Shown in pieces: positions 32,841-38,011 of a stretch of 38,011 nt of DNA (position 1 is the first letter of the stretch; every line of letters begins with the position of its first letter). Position numbers and translations under genes: made by a program. Where the stretch lies: assembly GCA_945787465.1 (NCBI GenBank), contig CALZIZ010000053.1:1-38011 (forward strand). Direction: 5' to 3'. Source of the DNA: an uncultured Desulfuromonadales bacterium (GTDB lineage: Bacteria > Desulfobacterota > Desulfuromonadia > Desulfuromonadales > Trichloromonadaceae). The notes under the pieces are model-generated. The model searched no databases and was not told the DNA's origin. It was given only the letters and a program-made list of their open reading frames with translations.

Positions 32841-33004
32841 AGGAGGCTGTCGGGCTTGACGGACCGTAACGAGAAATTGGATGTTCGAGACCAGATTTTC
32901 GAGAATTTGAGAGCGAATAGTAGTGCTATTTGTCGAAAATTGTCGAGAATCTGGGCCGATCAGCCGGTTTCGCAGTAGGTTCAGGTTAAGCCCGACAGCC
33001 TCCT
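32841..33004. repeat. Inverted-end repeat, copy D (subfamily 2, inverted relative to C)
   Basis: AGGAGGCTGTCGGGCTTG at the left end faces AAGCCCGACAGCCTCCT at the right end. The interior matches the reverse complement of copy C with only scattered differences. The central hairpin is present as AATAG-TAGTG-CTATT. Confidence 0.85.
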
Positions 33005-33034
33005 AGAAGACGGAACTTCCGATCCTGATGGGAG

Positions 33035-33072
33035 AGGGGACCTGATCGGACGATACAAGTCCCCTTCCCTTC
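33035..33072 (+). terminator. Hairpin with pyrimidine-rich tail
   Basis: AGGGGAC (33035-33041) pairs with GTCCCCT (33059-33065), followed by TCCCTTCTTTCT. It lies between repeat copy D and the minus-strand gene group. It is a possible plus-strand terminator. Confidence 0.4.
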
Positions 33073-33079
33073 TTTCTGC

Positions 33080-33211
33080 TTATTCGATGTGGGTCATCTC
33101 GTTCACGGTGAAGACCTCAACCGCGCCATCGGTGGCGGCCAGGTAGTCCTTCAGGTGCTGCGCGCTCATGTGCACCTGCCACAGCTCGCGGAAGTCCCAG
33201 TTCTCGTAGAA
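33080..33211 (-). pseudogene. C-terminal fragment of an ABM-type monooxygenase
   Basis: The frame reads FYENWDFRELWQVHMSAQHL, then KDYLAATDGAVEVFTVNEMT and a stop. It matches the end of the intact ABM protein at 34198-34488 (FYENWESRESLQAHMGNTHL, EDFTVNEMTQIA). Upstream of FYENW the similarity ends abruptly, and the DUF4437 gene ends about 30 bp away. It is the tail of a duplicated ABM gene whose 5' part was lost. Confidence 0.75.
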
Positions 33212-33239
33212 TCGTTCTGATTGCGCGAATCGGGCGCGG

Positions 33240-34136
33240 TTACTTCTTGGGGAGCGCCTGAATGACGTCGTACTTGCCATCAGTGCGCACGTAGATGATG
33301 CTCTCAACTCCCGCTTTAGACGAGACCTGATGCACCGACTCCCCCTCTGAGCTGAAATAACTGCCGGGCTCCAAAGTCTTGGTATCTGCTTTACTCACTT
33401 GGTACTGTGGTTGACCTTTGATGACTACAGCGCGGAAGGCTGAGCCGTGGGTATTTATCTTTCCAGTAAATCCAGCCGGTAGCTTGACAAAAGTCCCGTT
33501 CAGCTGACCGTCCTGCGTGTTCCCCCAAAGAAAAGCTACCTTAGGTCCATTGGCAGAGGCTTTCATTCCGGGCTGATCGACCCAGGTGATGTCCGATGCG
33601 TCCAGCCAGACGATATTCGATGTATCTACGTTAACCGGCCTTTCTCCGCTATCAAACGCCTCCTCCTTAGGAAGGACGAGATACGGTCCGTTCTCAATCT
33701 CTATGTACGCCAGGCTGTCCGTACCCTTTGCGGCGGTGATGTGCACTTCTCCTTTTGGCTGCGTCCAGAAAGAACCCGCCGGCATCCACATATTCTCGGC
33801 ATTAGGGTCATCGTTGTGAATGAGGCCGCGAATAACCACTCCACGGTAAGATACATTGTGAATATGAGGTGGCGACTCAAAGCCGTCGTTTGGCTTAAGA
33901 AGAAAGCCTGTTGGTTCAGTCCCATTACGATCACCCCAAAGAGTACCAGCCTTAGGGGCCAAGTCACCACGTTTAGGGTTTAAATGATCCCACTTTACTT
34001 CAGACGTCAAGACAACCTTGGAGGTTGGCTCGCCTGCTGGTTCCTGAGCGATGCTGACGGATGCGGCCTGCAAGCTAACGCAGGCTGTTACGATGCTTGC
34101 AAGTGCGATTGATCTAAACCTGCTCATTTTATTCAA
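33240..34136 (-). CDS. Exported DUF4437 cupin-like protein
   Basis: The 298-aa product has a signal peptide (about 1-30: positively charged start, [20 protein letters not shown], cleavage near AQE). The mature part has two cupin-like halves: [20 protein letters not shown]...[20 protein letters not shown] and [20 protein letters not shown]...[19 protein letters not shown]. This fits DUF4437, a family related to anti-sigma ChrR cupins. It is probably periplasmic. The role is unknown. It lies between two copies of an ABM gene, one intact and one truncated. Confidence 0.85.
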   Translation of the reverse strand: MNKMSRFRSIALASIVTACVSLQAASVSIAQEPAGEPTSKVVLTSEVKWDHLNPKRGDLAPKAGTLWGDRNGTEPTGFLLKPNDGFESPPHIHNVSYRGVVIRGLIHNDDPNAENMWMPAGSFWTQPKGEVHITAAKGTDSLAYIEIENGPYLVLPKEEAFDSGERPVNVDTSNIVWLDASDITWVDQPGMKASANGPKVAFLWGNTQDGQLNGTFVKLPAGFTGKINTHGSAFRAVVIKGQPQYQVSKADTKTLEPGSYFSSEGESVHQVSSKAGVESIIYVRTDGKYDVIQALPKK

Positions 34137-34197
34137 ACTCCTCTCTATAAACGGTTCTTCTCACATGGGTTGCGAGAAGAACCCTGTTTGTTGATTA

Positions 34198-34488
34198 TCA
34201 GGCAATCTGAGTCATCTCGTTGACGGTGAAGTCTTCAACTGCGCCTTCGGTCGCGGCCTTAAACTCCGCAAGGTGGGTATTGCCCATATGCGCCTGCAAC
34301 GACTCGCGGGATTCCCAGTTCTCGTAGAACAGGAAGTGAGCCGGGTTCTCATTGTCCTGATGCAGATCGTAATTGATGCAGCCCTCTTCGGCGCGGGTGA
34401 TGTCGATCAGCTTCAGCAGCTCTGCCTTGACGAGGTCGACCTTGTCGGCCTTGGCCTTGATGTTGGCGACAACTGTCAGTTTTTCCAT
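34198..34488 (-). CDS. ABM-superfamily monooxygenase (YgiN-like)
   Basis: The 96-aa product is a complete antibiotic-biosynthesis-monooxygenase fold: LTVVANIKAKADKVDLVKAE, TRAEEGCINYDLHQDNENPA, FLFYENWESRESLQAHMGN. These dimeric ferredoxin-like proteins act as cofactor-free oxygenases on quinols or as binding proteins. GGAG lies upstream of the ATG at 34488; an in-frame ATG at 34584 extends into the nitroreductase frame and is not supported. It is co-oriented with the nitroreductase pseudogene and the DUF4437 gene. Confidence 0.88.
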   Translation of the reverse strand: MEKLTVVANIKAKADKVDLVKAELLKLIDITRAEEGCINYDLHQDNENPAHFLFYENWESRESLQAHMGNTHLAEFKAATEGAVEDFTVNEMTQIA

Positions 34489-34507
34489 TATTTCACTCCT
34501 CTCTTTT

Positions 34508-35033
34508 TTAAATAAACCTGAGAATATCCTCGACCGGCTTGCGCGGGGTCGGTGCCGGCTGCTCATCCGGGTCGCCATAGACAATCAGTGCCGCGACGGT
34601 CTCCTCTTCCGGCAGACCGACAATTTCGGCAATTGACTCATCATCGATGACTCCGAAGATGCAGGTGCCAACCCCTTTCGCATGTGCGGCCAAGCAGAAA
34701 GTCTGACAGGCGATACCGGCATCGAAAACTTCCCAGACATGCGCGTTTGAACTATCAAGCCGCTTTTCCCTTTGACAAAGCTCAGTACAGCAACACCCCG
34801 GGCATTTTTCAGCGTGTTGATGTTATATAGCTAAAGCCTTTAACGCCATCCGTAGCCAGTTTTGCAATAATCGCGTCATCATCGACCAGGGTATACCTGG
34901 CGATCTGAAAATTTGCCCATGAAGCCGCCCATCGAGCGATCTCGACGATCTCCTCCATCGTCTTCCGGTCGACTTTTTCATTCTGGTATTTACGAACGCT
35001 CCTGCGTTCCTTGATCATGGTGATGGCATCCAT
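34508..35033 (-). pseudogene. Nitroreductase-family protein with two frameshifts
   Basis: The start at 35033 gives MDAITMIKERRSVRKYQNEK with the FMN-phosphate-binding Arg block and ARWAASWANFQIARY. At about 34828, an extra AT in TATATA shifts the frame; the shifted frame reads YNINTLKNARGVAVLSFVKG. A second shift near 34768 leads to SSNAHVWEVFDAGIACQTFC, then AAHAKGVGTCIFGVIDDESI to the stop at 34508. Restored, it is about 175 aa, normal for a small FMN-dependent nitroreductase. As read it ends after about 74 residues. Confidence 0.85.
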
Positions 35034-35070
35034 TGTTTTGCCCCATTTCTTAAAAAGTTAGTCCCAAATC

Positions 35071-35943
35071 CTACCATGCAAACGTCTGCAGAATTTCCTG
35101 TTGAGTCACAGGATGAGTGGCGATGGCACGCTCAATCTTTTCTAGAAAAAACTCATGGGATTTCGGCAGGATACCCCGCATCGGGACAATGTTATTTCCG
35201 TGGTCGCCCCAGTAGTAGGTGGGAAAATCCAGGTTTTCCAACAGGTTTTTCTCCTCTTCAAGAATCTGCAGCGGGGTCGGCAGGATGAATTCTCCGGCTT
35301 CAACCTCTCTCTCCAGTTCGGTGCCCGGCTGGACCGCCAGGGCCATGGGGGCAATCTGTTCCGGCTGCATGATATTGAGCAGTCTGGTGGTCTCGACAAT
35401 ATGTTCCCGGGAACGTTCTTTTCCGCCCAATCCGAAGATAAAGGAGAGCAGCATTTCGATCCCGGCGGCCTTGGCTTTCTCCATGCCCGCCAGAGCCTGT
35501 TCCGCTGTGATCCCTTTTTTGATCCGTTTCAGAACCACCTGGTCCCCCGACTCCAGACCGGCATAGACCAAGGTCAAGCCGGCCTTCTTCAGTTGCTTAA
35601 GCTCTTCGACCGATTTACGTTCAAAATCGTTCAGCCCGCCGTACAGGGCAATGCGTTCGCATTCCGGGAAAGTTGAGGTAATCTTCTCCAGAATCTGCAA
35701 GAGGGTCTCTGTCTTTACCGCCAGGGCATTGCCATCGATCAGGAAGATCGATTCCACGCTGGGATAAATTCTCCTCGCGTCCTCGATGTCCTGGAAAACA
35801 TCCTCGAGCGCCATGATCCGGAATTTCTTTTCCCGAAACATGTCGCAGAAGGTGCATTTGTTGTTCGTGCACCCCACCGTCGCCTGGATCAGTAAGCTGT
35901 TGGCCTCCATCCAGGGCCGGTAAACTTTTCCTTCGTAATCCAC
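35071..35943 (-). CDS. Radical SAM protein
   Basis: The 290-aa product has the cluster motif GCTNNKCTFCDMF (C-x4-C-x2-C), as in Elp3/YgiQ-like radical SAM proteins, near residue 25. It continues with FLIDGNALAVKTETLLQILE, YAGLESGDQVVLKRIKKGIT and FIFGLGGKERSREHIVETTR, the usual barrel strands. It would cleave AdoMet to a 5'-deoxyadenosyl radical; the target is unknown. There is no B12 domain. Its start is 2 bp from the stop of the SDR gene, so the two are translationally coupled. Confidence 0.9.
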   Translation of the reverse strand: MDYEGKVYRPWMEANSLLIQATVGCTNNKCTFCDMFREKKFRIMALEDVFQDIEDARRIYPSVESIFLIDGNALAVKTETLLQILEKITSTFPECERIALYGGLNDFERKSVEELKQLKKAGLTLVYAGLESGDQVVLKRIKKGITAEQALAGMEKAKAAGIEMLLSFIFGLGGKERSREHIVETTRLLNIMQPEQIAPMALAVQPGTELEREVEAGEFILPTPLQILEEEKNLLENLDFPTYYWGDHGNNIVPMRGILPKSHEFFLEKIERAIATHPVTQQEILQTFAW

Positions 35944-35945
35944 AA

Positions 35946-36764
35946 TTATTTCCTGCCTGTTATTTCTGCCAGAATCGACTCGATAAGGCGTACAACCTCT
36001 TCCGATTTCTGTGGATTCAACGCATCGGCATGGGGCGAGTTGAATCGACCTGCATCGTTGTCGAAATACTGGCCGGAAGCCGTTGCGAATTCATCTGCCA
36101 GGGCTGCACGGCAGAGAATGTCCGCACCGATACCGATATCTTTGCCGGCCACACCAAAGCCTTCCTTCACCATTTTGCTGGCAAGCAGTGAGCCGGGGTT
36201 TACCGCGACGATGATCGGACCGCTCTCTTTATGTTCAAGCCCCATGGCGCGCGACCACATTGTCAGCGCAAGCTTGCTTTGCGCATAAGCGGCCATGTCG
36301 TCAGACAGCGGGGTCCGTCCGGCTAGCGCGTCGGGGTTGACGGGCGACTGGGCAGCGGAGGAGAGATTGACAACACGTCCAGCGGCTCCCAGCAACGGCA
36401 AAAGCAATTTCGTCAGCAGGTAGGGGGCAAGCGTATTGACCGCAAAACGAATATCGAGCCCATCTGAGGTGATCGGATCGGGCACCCGCAAGATCCCGGC
36501 GTTGTTGATCAGCACATCTAGTTGGCCGTGCTTTTCGGCCACTGCCTTCGCGAGAACCTCGACAGCGTCCATTCGCGACAGGTCAGTCAGGTAGCTTTCC
36601 ACCTGCCCATCGCCCGGCAGGGCGGCAAGCTCTTTTGCCACTTTCTCCAGCTTGGCCGGGTTGCGACCGTGCAACAGAACCTTGTGCCCCTGCGAAACCA
36701 GCATTTTGGCAGTTTCCAGCCCGATGCCGTCGGTTGCCCCGGTAATTAGAATCGTTTTTTGCAT
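35946..36764 (-). CDS. Short-chain dehydrogenase/reductase
   Basis: The 272-aa product has the SDR motifs TGATDGIGLETAK (nucleotide binding), LHGRNPAKL, NNAGIL, the catalytic Ser in NLSSAAQS, and YAQSK. The Arg after LLHG favours NADP(H). The late block ASGQYFDNDAGRFNSPHADA resembles retinol-dehydrogenase/WW-oxidoreductase-like SDRs. It is followed by the radical SAM gene and preceded by the MDR gene, all on the minus strand. Confidence 0.92.
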   Translation of the reverse strand: MQKTILITGATDGIGLETAKMLVSQGHKVLLHGRNPAKLEKVAKELAALPGDGQVESYLTDLSRMDAVEVLAKAVAEKHGQLDVLINNAGILRVPDPITSDGLDIRFAVNTLAPYLLTKLLLPLLGAAGRVVNLSSAAQSPVNPDALAGRTPLSDDMAAYAQSKLALTMWSRAMGLEHKESGPIIVAVNPGSLLASKMVKEGFGVAGKDIGIGADILCRAALADEFATASGQYFDNDAGRFNSPHADALNPQKSEEVVRLIESILAEITGRK

Positions 36765-36814
36765 CGCTTTCTCCGTTATCCTCGAAGTCCTTCAGGGTCG
36801 TTACTTCTTCGGCA

Positions 36815-37801
36815 TCAGATCTCTACGACCACCTTACCAATGGCTTTTCCGCTGGTCAGACGGTCGTACGCTTTTCCTACTTCGGCAAGGCCGAATTGCT
36901 TTTCATCAAGCAATGGCTGCAGAGCGCCTGCGTCCACAATCTCACCAAGCTTGGCCAGAATAGCTCCGTGCTCTTCGCGCTTGTGGTTGTGCAGCATGGG
37001 GATCAGCATGAAGACAACGTGCAGCGACAAGCCTTTAAAGTGAGCTGGCGTCAAATCCAACTCCAACAAGGATACCGTTGTTGTTACTTGTCCATTCAAT
37101 GCGGCCGCTTCGAAGGAATTAGCCAAGTTGGCCCCGCCAACAGAGTCGAAAACGACTTCGAAACCTGCGCCGTCGGTATGCTTGGCGACATAATCCGCTA
37201 CCTGCTCGGTCTTATAGTCAATGGCTGCGGCACCATACTGTGCAATGATACCAAGCGGCTTCTCGCCAGAGCCTGTTGCATAGACGTCAGCGCCAAAATG
37301 CTTGGCCAATTGCACGGCGACATGCCCCACGCCGCCTGCACCGCCGTGAACCAGAACTTTCTGGCCGGCATGAATATTTGCTCTTTGCAAGCCCTCATAG
37401 GCGGTAATGCCGACCAACGGCAGCGCTGCCGCCTCGCGCATCGAAAGAGTTTTCGGTTTGTGGGCAATCAACTTGGCATCGGCCAGCATAGACTCTGCAA
37501 GCGCACCTTGTAGGTCTGCAAGCCCCCCGGCGCAGCCATAGACCTCATCGCCCGGGGCAAAGGTTGTTACCCCCTCGCCGACAGCGTCTACAGTGCCGGC
37601 AAAGTCCATACCGAGCACTGCGGGCAGAGCAGGCGAAAGCGGCAAATTCTGCCCCAGTTGACGGATCATGGTATCGACCGTGTTCACGCTGGTCGCGGCG
37701 ACCCGCACCAGCACATGCCCGGTCTTTACTGAGGGCTGGGATAATTCGGTTGATTGGAATTCGGCATTGTCGCCATATTCATTGAGGATCATTGCTTGCA
37801 T
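36815..37801 (-). CDS. MDR-family quinone oxidoreductase-like protein (zinc-free)
   Basis: The 328-aa product fits NADPH:quinone reductases: AATSVNTVDTMIRQLGQ, GMDFAGTVDAVGEGVTTFAP, AAALPLVGITAYEGLQRANI and the NADP-binding LVHGGAGGVGHVAVQLAKHF. The structural-zinc cysteines of alcohol dehydrogenases are absent. It reduces quinones or activated double bonds with NADPH. AGGAG precedes the ATG at 37801. It lies between an SDR and an enoyl-CoA-hydratase-like gene. Confidence 0.92.
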   Translation of the reverse strand: MQAMILNEYGDNAEFQSTELSQPSVKTGHVLVRVAATSVNTVDTMIRQLGQNLPLSPALPAVLGMDFAGTVDAVGEGVTTFAPGDEVYGCAGGLADLQGALAESMLADAKLIAHKPKTLSMREAAALPLVGITAYEGLQRANIHAGQKVLVHGGAGGVGHVAVQLAKHFGADVYATGSGEKPLGIIAQYGAAAIDYKTEQVADYVAKHTDGAGFEVVFDSVGGANLANSFEAAALNGQVTTTVSLLELDLTPAHFKGLSLHVVFMLIPMLHNHKREEHGAILAKLGEIVDAGALQPLLDEKQFGLAEVGKAYDRLTSGKAIGKVVVEI

Positions 37802-37822
37802 CGGACTTCTCCTAAAAGGGAC

Positions 37823-38011
37823 TCAATCGTTAATTTCCTGGACTTTGACGAGCATATCCGGCCAAGCGCGCTGATTGTCCATATCGAACTGTGCGCCTTG
37901 CTCATCTGCCCATTTGAAGCGTTTCAGAGCCGGAGTCTGGCTTGTTGCCTGATACAGCCAGTAAGCTTCTTCGCGAAGGGCTTCTTCAATCGGCAGATCG
38001 ATAGAAGCATA
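37823..38011 (-). CDS. Enoyl-CoA hydratase/isomerase-like protein, C-terminal 62 residues
   Basis: The frame is open from the window edge to a TGA at 37823-37825 and reads LPIEEALREEAYWLYQATSQ, RFKWADEQGAQFDMDNQRAW and a final MLVKVQEIND. The helical end with ADEQG and NQ-W resembles the C-terminus of enoyl-CoA hydratase/isomerase proteins, but with most of the gene outside the window this is tentative. It ends 22 bp before the MDR gene and probably shares its transcript. Confidence 0.5.
   Translation of the reverse strand, partial: YASIDLPIEEALREEAYWLYQATSQTPALKRFKWADEQGAQFDMDNQRAWPDMLVKVQEIND

Overview
The window looks like chromosome of an anaerobic Deltaproteobacterium of the Desulfuromonadales type (Geobacter, Desulfuromonas or Pelobacter relatives). 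This is inferred from the gene mix: a glnB-glnA pair, a sigma-54-type activator, a Tat-exported TRAP binding protein, a phasin, Fe-S/flavin redox proteins and corrinoid/folate enzymes. It was not tested by a database search.

Layout. 1-9.4 kb is mostly intact housekeeping DNA on the minus strand: glnA (cut by the window edge), glnB, a Nudix hydrolase, carbamate kinase coupled to a cyclic-2,3-diphosphoglycerate-synthetase-like GTPase, and phosphoenolpyruvate synthase. A stand-alone lpxA-like acyltransferase lies on the plus strand. 9.7-14.3 kb has a phasin with a clear operator-like dyad, the decayed remains of a histidine kinase/NtrC pair, a mutated insertion sequence, the 3' half of a tRNA, and a short rhodanese-like stub. 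14.7-21.5 kb holds a large receptor-like fusion (sodium:solute symporter, GAF, PP2C phosphatase) followed by a TRAP transporter set dctP-dctQ-dctM, with dctM frameshifted.

21.5-27.4 kb is an accessory redox block: an AhpD-like protein, a TetR regulator with two matching operators, a truncated ferredoxin-nitroreductase joined to a MoaD-like piece, a haloacid dehalogenase overlapping a Crp/Fnr regulator, an iron-sulfur flavoprotein, an NrtS-like membrane protein and a MetE-like enzyme. 27.5-33 kb adds FolD, CobO, a MarR regulator with two matching operators, a tautomerase, a DUF1330 protein, an MTH865-like protein and 5'-truncated remains of MetH and a MaoC-like hydratase. 33-38 kb is a minus-strand group: a DUF4437 cupin, two monooxygenase-like (ABM) copies of which one is truncated, a broken nitroreductase, a radical SAM protein, an SDR, an MDR oxidoreductase and the end of an enoyl-CoA-hydratase-like gene.

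The two strongest unusual signals are: (1) four copies of a 145-169 bp repeat with inverted ends, in two diverged subfamilies that share length, ends and a central hairpin, one copy supplying the stop codon of the Nudix gene; and (2) the symporter-GAF-PP2C fusion next to a TRAP operon. About ten genes between 10.5 and 35 kb are broken or truncated, while both ends of the window look intact. This is either real decay in an insertion-prone region or indel error in the assembly.
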